A DNA stretch of 64,000 bases, from positions 30,690,001-30,754,000 of the forward strand of contig JBITNC010000001.1 of NCBI GenBank assembly GCA_050084985.1, given 5' to 3'. Source of the stretch: Nageia nagi. Taxonomy: Eukaryota; Pinophyta. This document shows, piece after piece, positions 36,011-44,689 of this stretch (within the stretch, counting starts at the first letter, position 1; every line of letters starts with the position of its first letter). The notes below the pieces were generated by a model. That model did not search any database. It worked only from the letters and a program-made list of their open reading frames with translations, and had not been told where the DNA came from. A program made the translations under genes and the position numbers.

Positions 36011-37260
36011 TTAGGCACAAATCTCCTCATACATTGATATTTTATTCAATGCTTGATCAGGATCTAAAGCATTTTCTTTGATTTCATACTTTTCTTGACC
36101 AATAATATCTAATATAACTACCTTTAAAGCCTTGCAACTATTTATAATGTGTTTCCTTCTTTTATAATAGGTATAATATGCATTTGAATTACCCATGGAA
36201 ACATTATCATCCTTTGACTTTCTTTATAGTGGCTTCAATAAGCCTTTTTTAACCAAATCCTATAGAATGAGCCTTTGCTGAATGGGAAAAGTAAATTTAT
36301 GATTCCTTATTGTAGTAGATCTAGTGAGAGTAGGTTTTTCAACCATGTTTATATTATTTTATTCTTTTTCACATATGATTTTTTGTTATTCTTTTTCCAT
36401 GTATTATTTGCATACTTGAGTGAATCAATCTCAATCAACACTTTTTCTTTTACCAAAATGCATTTAGTCATAACTCCAAAACCTAAATCAGTATAATCAA
36501 GAGCATATTGCTTAATAACTTGAAGAATAGAATCAACAAATATACCATAAATTTCTTTTTCATCTAGTTGTGTATGAATGGATTGTCAAACCTTTTTGAA
36601 TCTTGTAATATATTTCTTTAGGGTTTCATTACTTCCTTGGTGTTAGGCATGCAATTTTGTAATTGTACTCTATTATTTGATATTATGCTTATATTGATTC
36701 ATAAATACCTTTACCAATGATTAGAATGAATCTATATATCCATTAGAAAAATTATAAAACCATTGGCTAGTGTTTCCTTTCAAAATCCATGGTAAGAATT
36801 GCATCATCAATTTCTCCTCAGATCCTAATTTCAATAAGCACTCCTAAAAGATGATAAGATATTATTTTGGGTCTTATTTACCACTAACCATCTCAAAGTT
36901 GGGGCCTTAAGATCAAGTGGCAGGGGATAATTTTGGATATCTATTAATAAGGGTATCCTAAAGACACATTATATATTCATTATTATTTTGATATCTCTTA
37001 TCATTCTCAAGATTTGAAATTCTTGTTGCTAGGGTAACCTACAAAACTAATTGAGTATTACTAGTAGATTCATATGGTTGGGGAGTAAGCTAAGCCATGA
37101 ATTGGGTCATTTGTTACAATGAATGTTGAATCTATTGAAGCATTTGTTGCATAATTTGCATTGCACAATTTCATATGACATCAACACCTCACAAATAGAT
37201 AAATTATGATGTTGGTATAGCTAGATCTATTTCAAAATTTTGCAAGATCGTAGCCAAGAG
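36011..37260 (-). pseudogene. Gag of A
   Basis: Retrotrans_gag core near 36790-36690 on the minus strand: FLPWILKGNTSQWFYNF, then SLVKVFMNQYKHNI (usual F---L-G-A--WF--L ... F---Y-HN). A conserved HQGSNETLKKYITRFKKV segment follows (36640-36590). The C-terminal open piece 36196-36011 has YYTYYKRRKHIINSCKALK, a decayed zinc knuckle in which two residues of the metal-binding set are lost. The N-terminal part (37160-37060) is Gln/Met-rich: QIMQQMLQQIQHSLQQM. Broken by several stops. Confidence 0.75.
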
Positions 37261-37308
37261 GGAAAATATTATTCAAAATAGTGGGTTCACAGAAACTATA
37301 GACAAAAA

Positions 37309-37930
37309 ATTATATGCAATGTAATAAACACAACACTATTTTTCTACAAATCAAATATTGAATTATACATCTAAAATATACCAGTTATAGCAATAGTAAA
37401 AATGTATCTTTATTATATCTATTAAAATAAATCATAAGCTAAACCTTTGTATAGTTTCCATGCATGTAATCATTAAAATAACAATTTCAACATCCCTAGG
37501 GTTTGCACATTGTCAACATCATGAAACACTTAGAATTATATGCATGAATTAAAGTGTTAGAAATGCAATGAAGGGATAATAACAAATCGATGGATAGGTG
37601 GTATAAAAAAATACTATTATTTTTTAGATGTATAATATGCATGTATTTTTTTATTTAGTTGATGATATGCTCATGATGAATAATTGCCTTTAATATTCTT
37701 TTAGAACAACATTTGAATCATTTCTTTATCTTTGTATCATCATATATTACATATTTTATGATGTTCTCATAAGCATTTGACACCACTTACATTGTTAAAT
37801 CATCTTTTTAGATCAATTACATTGCCTTGGGTGCATTTCAATCCCTTTTTTAGAATAAGTATCTCTTGATGTAATAAAAATAAATGAATTAATTAATTAA
37901 TTAATAAGAATTCATTTTTAGGCATCTACA
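37309..37930 (-). repeat. 5' LTR of A
   Basis: 622 bases, homologous to 21536-22162. The right end GCATCTACA abuts CCTAT. The left end is decayed to ATTATATGC. The region just left, which should hold the primer-binding site in minus orientation, has no convincing TGG-start match. Confidence 0.9.
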
Positions 37931-38030
37931 CCTATGGCATATAAACTTGGATTTGAATGAACTAATAATATAGCAAAATATAAAGCACAAATCTTGGGTT
38001 TGAGGGAAATAACTCTTTTAAATATAAGAG

Positions 38031-38072
<42 letters not shown>

Positions 38073-38360
38073 TCATAGATTGTTGTTAACCAAGAAAAAT
38101 ATGTATACAATATAAAAGATGAAAATTCATCCCATACAAAATGGTAGCGATTGATCTTCTAAATTATTTTGACAAATTCACTATCAAAAATATCCCAAGA
38201 ACAAACAATAGGTATGAAAATGAAATGGCAACTATTTCCTCCTTGATTTCCAATGAGATAGAGGATGAGCAAATAATCCTCAAAGTTAAGAAACTAGGTG
38301 TGCCATCCTATATAGCTAAAGATGATGAAGTAGAGGTATATTATCTTACTCAATAAGCAA
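37931..38360 (+). pseudogene. Second (archaeal-type) RNase H of C, C-terminal part
   Basis: Resumes exactly after element A with PMAYKLGFE, continuing the PTNDVIP codons left at 21530. The catalytic-Glu helix reads NIAKYKAQILGLREI, with Lys where Glu is usual. The Y-YGDS strand has been stretched by an AT microsatellite (38033-38066). An open frame 38141-38356 gives the end: NIPRTNNRYENEMATISSLI and VEVYYL. Compared with A the same domain is more damaged. Confidence 0.8.
38033..38066. repeat. (TA)n microsatellite inside RNase H coding sequence
   Basis: About 17 TA units directly after codons for KRELY. In element A the same place codes NIYGDS, with only one TAT-ATA pair, so the run probably grew by slippage from a short TATATA in the ancestral codons. 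Confidence 0.9.
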
Positions 38361-39600
38361 GTTATCCATTATGGTATGTTGCTATTTACAATTACTTTAA
38401 AGATCAAATAATTTCAAATAATTTTGATAAAAATGATAAAATCATATTAAAAAGATCATATATCAAATATATCATCATTGGTGACATATTGTATATAACG
38501 TCATTTGATGAGGCTCTCTTGAGATGTCTTACACATCATGAAGTTGCAACAACACTTGAACAAGAGCATGATGGATTATGTAGGGGGAACTTCTTTGCAA
38601 AATAATTACATACTAAGCTCTTGTGTATAGGTTATTATTAATCATGTATGGAATAATATTGCAATAATAATATAAAACTTATTTTTAATGCCAAAATCAT
38701 TCAAATTTAGATAAGTAACCAATGTAAGAGTTGAATCCAATTGTGTCACCATGGCCTTTTACAACATGGGGCAGAGATTTGATTGGTTTGATCAATCCAT
38801 ATTCAATATATGGATACAAATTTTTTATCACAACTATATAATATACAACAAAGTGAGTAAAAGCCACTCCAATGAAGTTAGTAGCATAAGAAAAAATAAT
38901 AAAATTCTTAGTTGAGAACATCATCACAAGGTTCAATGTACCACAATAATTTATCATGTATAATGATCCAAATTGAAAAGGTAAGGATATGAAATCATTT
39001 TGCAAAAATATTTCATATTATTTAAAAATTTTATTCAATTTATTATCCTCAAGGAAATGATCAAGTTGAAGCATGAAATAAAATAATTAGGAGCATTTTA
39101 TCAAAAATATAGGATAGATACAAGAGAGATTGGTAAGACCACTTTTCTTATGTGCTTTGGGCATAAATAATGAATGTTAGGACTATTAGAGGGGAAAATT
39201 CATTCTCATTAGTCTATGATTATAATATTGTTGTACTATAAGAGTTAGAGATCCCATCTTTAAGAATCTCACTACATGGATATATTCCAGATGAAGAAGC
39301 AAGAAAGGCTAAATTACAACACCTAGAAACACTTGATGAAAATGAATTCATGCAATTGAGAATCAAAAATAATATCATAAAAATTAAAGAGAGTATTTAA
39401 TAAAAAGATCAAATAAAAAATATTTTAGGTAGGAGACTTAGTGTTAAAGGAGAACATCAACAAAATAACTGCAAATGATGAATTCAAAGGAAAGTTTGAG
39501 CCAAATTGGTTGGGACTATTTATTGTAGTTGGGACAACACGATCATGATCATATATGTTATCTTTGAATGGATGGTAAAGAAAAAATAAAAACCTTTAAT
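38361..39600 (+). pseudogene. Integrase of C
   Basis: Zinc-binding module near 38515-38600: LLRCLTHHEVATTLEQEHDG. The core begins VAPWPFTTWGRDLIGLINPY (about 38737-38795), with the first catalytic Asp in WGRDLIG kept, then FITTIYYTTKWVKATPM and IIKFLVENIITRFNVP. The second Asp region reads MYNDPN near 38955 instead of TDNGTNF. A -QGNDQVEA-NKIIRSIL-like segment near 39045-39105 holds the third acidic position. From 39240 on, EEARKAKLQHLETLDENEF is the coiled linker before the C-terminal end. Several frame changes; a minus-strand open stretch at 38697-39005 is its shadow. Confidence 0.8.
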
Positions 39601-40593
39601 GCCATGCATATAAAATTCTTATATGCATGAGATAGTAGCTTTGTACCTTGCAAAATAATGATGCATCAAAATGAGGTGCATATAAAGTATTTTCTATTTT
39701 TATTTCAATATTTCTTTCTACTTTTTGTGACATGTTGTATTTGTACCTATGCTCACAAGATGTCGATGTCAAAAAAAAAACATAATGTCTATGGATCATG
39801 GACATAAAATGTATGATCATCAATGTTCATCGATTCAGATAGTGAGAGTTCATTCAATTAAAAGCAAACTAGTGATACAACTGATATTGAGAATGTTGAT
39901 ATTGATTCATACCCAATGGATGATGTAACTCAATATTTTTCCATATATGGTTATACTTATAACCATTAAAATATAATATTTATGGATCATGGACATAAAA
40001 CATATGATCATTGATGGCCATTAATACGACTAGTGAGAGTTCACTTGCTTAAAATAAAATTGGTGTTACAACCATTAGTGAGGATGTTGACAATGACTCA
40101 TACTCAATGGGTGATCTACCTCATTATGTATCCAATAAATTGTAGGGTATATATAACTTTCTTTTCTATAGGTACAAAAAAATTTAGATGTCAAAAAAAT
40201 AAGTTACAAGACTTAGAGCATCAACACTATAGCACTACTATATATACAGAATCAACACCATTCTTTTTATATCAAAAATACTTGAAATCAATAGAGATTT
40301 ATCTACATCAAAGTATGGATGCCAAAGCATATGAATCCCATGTATCAAAAAAAAAGGATAAATCACTTTCATTCTTGAGCATTTCAAGAGGCAACAAAGA
40401 TATCTCTTCATATTTTTCCTTGGCTACTCCATCTGTGGAGCTTTTATGGGGAAACCAAGTCAAAAGGGGGCAGTGAAGGACATTAAACAAAGGATTGTGC
40501 TACTGAGACATAAAAGTTCAAAGTTTTCTTCTACTCTTCTTCTTTGATATGAAATTTCAATTCTTTTCATCACACCTCCAAAGAGGGGAAAAA
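39601..40593 (+). other. 3' noncoding region of C with a 191-bp duplication
   Basis: Two copies of one unit begin at 39790 and 39981, 191 bases apart, both opening TATGGATCATGGACATAAAA and sharing GTGAGAGTTCA. The open stretch at 40033-40476 falls in and after the second copy and resembles no protein. The last 100 bases (TTTTCTTCTACTCTTCTTCT, then TTCAATTCTTTTCATCACAC) lead to the polypurine tract. Confidence 0.65.
40580..40593 (+). promoter_or_regulatory. Polypurine tract of C
   Basis: AAAGAGGGGAAAAA immediately before the LTR start, the usual plus-strand primer in this place. Element A has the decayed equivalent at its left LTR. Confidence 0.8.
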
Positions 40594-41202
40594 TGTATAT
40601 GCCTAAAAATGAATTATCATTTATTAATAATTTATTTCTATTGTACTTGTTGTAAAATGGGGTTAAAATATACCCTATGCAATGTATTAATGTAAAAAGA
40701 TCACTAAAAAATGTAAGCGGTATCATATATCAATAAATCAATCACAAGTTATGTAATATATGATGATCCTGATAAAACAAGAGGATAAAGATGTTGCTAT
40801 AAAAGAATATCTAGAGAAAATCATTCCCTATTAGATAATCAAATATCAGATACGTTTATACATGCATATCATCACAATAGTTTTGCAACACCACCTATCT
40901 AAGGATTTGTTATCTACTCTTCATCTCATTTTGGATACTTTAATTTATGCATCTAATCTTAGATTTCCCATATTATCAATAGTATGCATCTACTTTTATA
41001 TAGCACCAGCATGATGGTTCTTCCATCTGAGCACACAAGGTTTGAGTGAGGATTTTTGTTAATAGTCTAATTATGTAGATCTAACAAAAAGTATAGTTTT
41101 ATCGTCTCACAAAATTGCTATATTTCTCATATATATTTTAGTATTACATTTGTAGAGAGCTAATGCTTTGTTTTATTATATGCACATTATTTTTCATTGT
41201 TA
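40594..41202 (+). repeat. 3' LTR of C
   Basis: Starts TGTATATGCCTAAAAATGAA, homologous to the LTRs of A. Alignment blocks (ATGTAATATATGATGAT, ACATGCATAT, CACCTATC, GATTTGTTAT) continue past 41000, and the right end CACATTATTTTTCATTGTTA aligns with CACATTATTTTGCATCTATA of A, giving about 609 bases. The right edge is therefore approximate. The matching 5' LTR is outside the recognisable part of the window. Confidence 0.7.
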
Positions 41203-41329
41203 ACACATAAAAATGAATTTATGTTCTTAAATCAATAAATTAATGAAAACATGCTTGGTCTAAGTATGTGTCTTAAAATTCTTAAAGTGATAATATCAAT
41301 GTTTGTCTTAAATATGAATTTTATAATGA

Positions 41330-41475
41330 TTATCTTGAATATTGCATGGATTATCTTGAATATTGTATGGGTTATCTTGAATATTGCATGGGTTATCTTG
41401 AATATTGCATGGATTATCTTGAATATTGCATGGATTATCTTGTTTATTGGTGTGTTTATCTTGAATGTTGTGAAT
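41330..41475. repeat. 21-bp minisatellite, about seven units
   Basis: Units of the form TTATCTTGAATATTGCATGGA follow one another with period 21. Single-base variants are GTATGGG and GCATGGG; the last units are more diverged (TTGTTTATTGGTGTG, TTGAATGTTGTG). Because 21 is a multiple of three and the unit lacks stops in two frames, it yields artificial open frames on both strands (ILNIAWI on plus, QDNPCNI on minus); neither is a gene. Confidence 0.9.
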
Positions 41476-41527
41476 TAGCCTTGTTAATGTAGATGCATGC
41501 CGACCCATGGGTGGTATTATCTATTAT

Positions 41528-41540
41528 CTATATAAATAAG
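41528..41540 (+). promoter_or_regulatory. TATA box of the J LTR
   Basis: CTATATAAATAAG, a strong TATA box about 590 bases before the LTR end, in the place expected for the U3 promoter. Confidence 0.55.
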
Positions 41541-42116
41541 AGATCTAAATAGTAAGTCCACATAACAAGGATACACATGATCCCACGTATGGTCTTGTAG
41601 TGGCAACACCTTAAGGTATCTCTTGGTACCACCTACAAGGCTGTGGTTTATTTACTTCCTTTTGCGAGCTATCCTGACAGCTACGATCCATTTTGATATC
41701 ACACTGCTATCTGAGACATCCATATTGAAGTTCTAGACTTGATTGAGAGGTCAAGAATCATCAAATAAAGGCTATTGGTGCTCCTTTATGAACCAAAGAA
41801 CACCGTTGGTGCTCTTATATCACTGAAACGGACCACTCGCGGTCCTCTTTTTGCATCTTCATAGGTCACTACATTTTTGGAAGGGCAGCTCATCATTAGT
41901 ACATCACCAACATCTTCATCTTTTGTTGTTAGGTATGTTCCATGAGGTAAGTACACAAATTACAATTTTGGTTGGTACAATTACATTTCTAAATTGGTTA
42001 TCTTGTTCATTGTTATTAAGAATAAATTGCTATCTGTACCTCAAATATAGATATATTGGGTTTGTAGATATTTACCTATTTATTTATTTGCATGCTTAAT
42101 TTTATTTGTAAACATT

Positions 42117-42134
42117 TGGTGAACCCGACGTGAA
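42117..42134 (+). promoter_or_regulatory. Primer-binding site of J
   Basis: TGGTGAACCCGACGTGAA begins two bases after the LTR end. It opens with the obligatory TGG (complement of tRNA CCA) and is GC-rich against its surroundings. I do not assign the tRNA species. Confidence 0.75.
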
Positions 42135-42136
42135 AC

Positions 42137-44170
42137 ATGCTTGCTAATTTGAAAATGAACAAAGATATAGATAAATGTTCATATTATTCTTCATTAGTTC
42201 AATCATCACCTAAGAGGAAAAGAAAAACATGGAAAGGAATAGAGCCAACTAGGAAAAGTGCTAGACTAAATAAGGAAAGTGCTCCTTGGATTATTAAAGA
42301 TAAACTTCTGGATGAGGAATCCTATCATGGTGATTTCAAAGACAATGATAGTTCTGATGGTGAAACCCTAGAAAATATAAGCCAAATGTTCAAAAAGGAT
42401 TTGTCAATAGCCCTATACCGACCTAATAGATTCAATAGCTAGAACCTTACTGAAGAAAAACTTAGGTTAGTGCAACAATTTATGAAAGATTTTGGGATGT
42501 TCTACAAATTTGCCATAGACACTAGCATGACATATTCTTTTCACTACCTATGGAAATTCAAAACTAAAAGCAATCTCACATCAATCATTAGAGCATATTT
42601 TATCAAACCAACTATGACTATTATAGAAGATCATGAAAAATTTTATGTGCCATGCTTTAACCAACAAACTTCCACTCCTAGGGATATTAAAACAAATATG
42701 TGTGAATCTATGTCATCTCTAACCCTTATTGAATATGTTAGAAATCATGAAACAATAATGCCAGAAGAAATGAATAATGAATATCCAGATGAAGAGGAAG
42801 TGGTACATTTTGATGAAGAATCAGATGATGAGTTAGAGACAGAGCTTGAAATGGACTCTATAGCATAGAGATTGGTTGATGCTTACCCCTATTGGTCAAA
42901 TCAAGAGAAAGAGATTAAAGAAGCGGAAGTAAGAAGGGTTATCAGCATAGGATCTTATCAAAAATCACAATCATGCACAAAAGAGATCATCATAAGAGAA
43001 TTAAAGATGCAACTAGTACAAGAATGGAGGGAACAGAATTTAAGATTCATCCTAGGACCATCAGACCACGAGAAAGAAGAAGAGACAAAAGGGTGTAAAA
43101 CCCCAAAAGAGAAGTTGGATCAGGATGACATAGAAAAACAAAGGTAAAAAGAGATAACAGAAAAAACAATGGCACAGCTTCAAGCAATGGCTAAGCAGCT
43201 CAAAAAGTTAACGTTATTACATGACAAAAAAGCAAATAAATATCTAGCAAAAAATCATCCTCTTTGCACAAGAATTAGAAGAAGAGCATGGGAAGGTGAA
43301 GGTATCAAATTCAGCAAATACGATGGTATAAGTGATCCAAGGATGCACATCAAAATTTTTGAGGAGGTAGCTTGTAGTCACCTTCATGATGAGGACATGT
43401 TAGCTAGGTTATTTCAGCTCAGTCTAGGGGAAGAAGCTTTAGAATGGTTTTATAACTTAAAGGACCAAAGTATTACCAGCTATAGATAGTTAAAATAGGA
43501 ATTCTTAGATAGGTATCAGCACAGTATAAAGAAAAAACCTACAATCATGGATTTGGCTAGAATGAGACAAGGGAAGAACCAATCATTTGAAGAGTTTGTG
43601 GCAGCTTGGAAGAAAGTAGCGACATACATAGAGTTAAGTGAAAAGGAGTTGAAGCAAATGTTGATAAAGTCACTAAGGGATGAGGTGATGCTCAAATTTT
43701 TCAATTATCTAGAACAACCCCTTGCAGAAATGATCCTATCCATGATCCAAAAAGAGAGACATTTGATGAAAATTGGTTTATGGGGGCATAAGAAAGATGA
43801 AAAACCAATACTAGCCAAAGTGATAGCTACAATTGCAGCAACTAAAGAGTCATGAGGACCCACCAAACAAAGGACCTCTAGAGCATATACTAAGGTTACT
43901 GAAGATCATGATGAGTTTTTACAATCATTGGTGCAAAGAGGTTTGATTCAGTTATCATTGATGAATCAAACAAACACAGAACTACAGGAGGATTTTGCAA
44001 ATATCACAGGGGTCATGGCCATAAAACATGTGAATGTCAAAAATTCAGAGATATTATTTAGGATTTAGTAGATAAGAAGGCTATCTCATTCAATAAACCT
44101 GAAGAAAAGAAAAATGCTCTAGTACACATAGATAATGAAAAGTTGGGGATATATAAGAACCCCATGCTGT
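42137..44170 (+). pseudogene. Gag of J, one frame with six stops
   Basis: From ATG 42137 a single frame runs to 43855 with only six stops (42440, 42866, 43145, 43487, 43496, 43853) and no frameshift. An acidic region (DEESDDELETELEMD) is followed by the Retrotrans_gag core: GIKFSKYDGISDPRMHIKIF, LARLFQLSLGEEALEWFYNL, then MDLARMRQGKNQSFEEFVAA. After a frameshift near 43960 comes a zinc knuckle, FCKYHRGHGHKTCECQKF (43993-44046), and DLVDKKAISF, typical of Tat-type gag. The N-terminus is Lys/Arg-rich. The stops are TAG, TAA or TGA at places where Gln, Trp or Arg would fit. Confidence 0.85.
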
Positions 44171-44689
44171 AGCATAGTACCAAAATACTATTTGCCTAGG
44201 GACACATGAAAAAAGGAATCAAGTAATTAGAAAGACAGTCAGCATGATGACAGAATGAGGCTAGCACCAGTGGGAGCTCTAGGCCCTTAGGAGGTATCAT
44301 TTGGTAGATCAATATAAAAAAAAAGAGAGAGAGAAGCTAATAGTCAGTTCATGTCACTAACAGACATCATGGTCAAAAGATTGGGGGGCTTCATGACATC
44401 ATAACAGGAGTGCCAACATTGTATTTCATGTTAATAAGACCATCGATAGTCCTCTTTTAGGGGAAAGTAGGAGAAATTCGAAAGGTTCCAATTTCCCCTG
44501 CATTGTGAGAACTCAGAATTTGAGGTTGTGTTGTTAGCATTCATTTGCAGGAATCATAAAACATTAATTTCATCCATCACAAGCACATGTATAAGAGCAA
44601 ATCAGGTACCAAAATTTGTGTTTCATATATATATCATGATCATAATGTTTTTATTTACAATACAACTGGATGAGATCACATAGAATGTC
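44171..44689. other. Stretch between gag of J and PMD gene
   Basis: Plus-strand fragments of the gag tail reach about 44320, followed by a purine run AAAAAAAAAGAGAGAGAGAAG (about 44318-44338) and the short purine run GGGGGG near 44382. The remainder has no protein I recognise on either strand. No retropepsin motif is seen, although that is where it should be. Confidence 0.45.

Larger units (their letters stand above)
21536..37930 (-). mobile_element. Tat-like Ty3/gypsy element A, interrupted by B
   Basis: Minus-strand element with LTRs 21536-22162 and 37309-37930 and a perfect 5-bp target duplication CCTAT (21531-21535, 37931-37935). Without B its length is about 8.4 kb. Order on the minus strand: gag, protease (split by B), RT, gypsy RNase H, archaeal-type RNase H, integrase, 3' region. 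It is the same broad family as its host C: LTR starts, 3' regions and proteins are alike. It has longer open stretches than C (for example 153 codons at 24418-24879), consistent with its later insertion. Confidence 0.9.
12592..41202 (+). mobile_element. Tat-like Ty3/gypsy element C, split by D and A
   Basis: Host element of the nest. Its surviving segments are 12592-13264 (protease), 19360-21530 (RT, first RNase H, start of second RNase H) and 37931-41202 (rest of second RNase H, integrase, 3' region, LTR). The reading frame resumes across both insertions once one target-site copy is removed: PTNDVIP before A and PMAYKLGF after A are adjacent residues of one RNase H. The gypsy RNase H followed by an archaeal-type RNase H is the hallmark of the plant Tat clade. 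Gag and the 5' LTR are missing to the left. Confidence 0.8.
41203..42114 (+). repeat. 5' LTR of element J (left edge uncertain)
   Basis: The right edge is set by GTAAACA at 42108-42114, two bases before the primer-binding site. A TATA box (41528) and inverted short motifs lie inside: GAACACCGTTGGTGCTC (about 41798-41814) and GGACCACTCGCGGTCC (41830-41845). A TGTAGATGCATGCCGACCC at 41488 would be a plausible start but leaves only 40 bases before the TATA box. The 21-bp array at 41330-41475 may be part of the U3. No second copy is seen in the window. Confidence 0.5.

Noticed and set aside
38697-39005. Minus-strand open frame of 102 codons
   Set aside because: It is the antisense shadow of the integrase core of C, whose plus-strand motifs (WGRDLIG) are clear.
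40986-40993. GCATCTAC as the right end of the C LTR
   Set aside because: Similarity to the A LTR continues for about 200 bases beyond it, so the end is placed near 41202.
41330-41475. CRISPR-like array
   Set aside because: There are no distinct spacers between repeats; it is a head-to-tail minisatellite in a plant genome.
41251-41508. Open frames on both strands with heptapeptide repeats
   Set aside because: They are produced by the 21-bp minisatellite; the peptide simply mirrors the DNA unit and has no other support.
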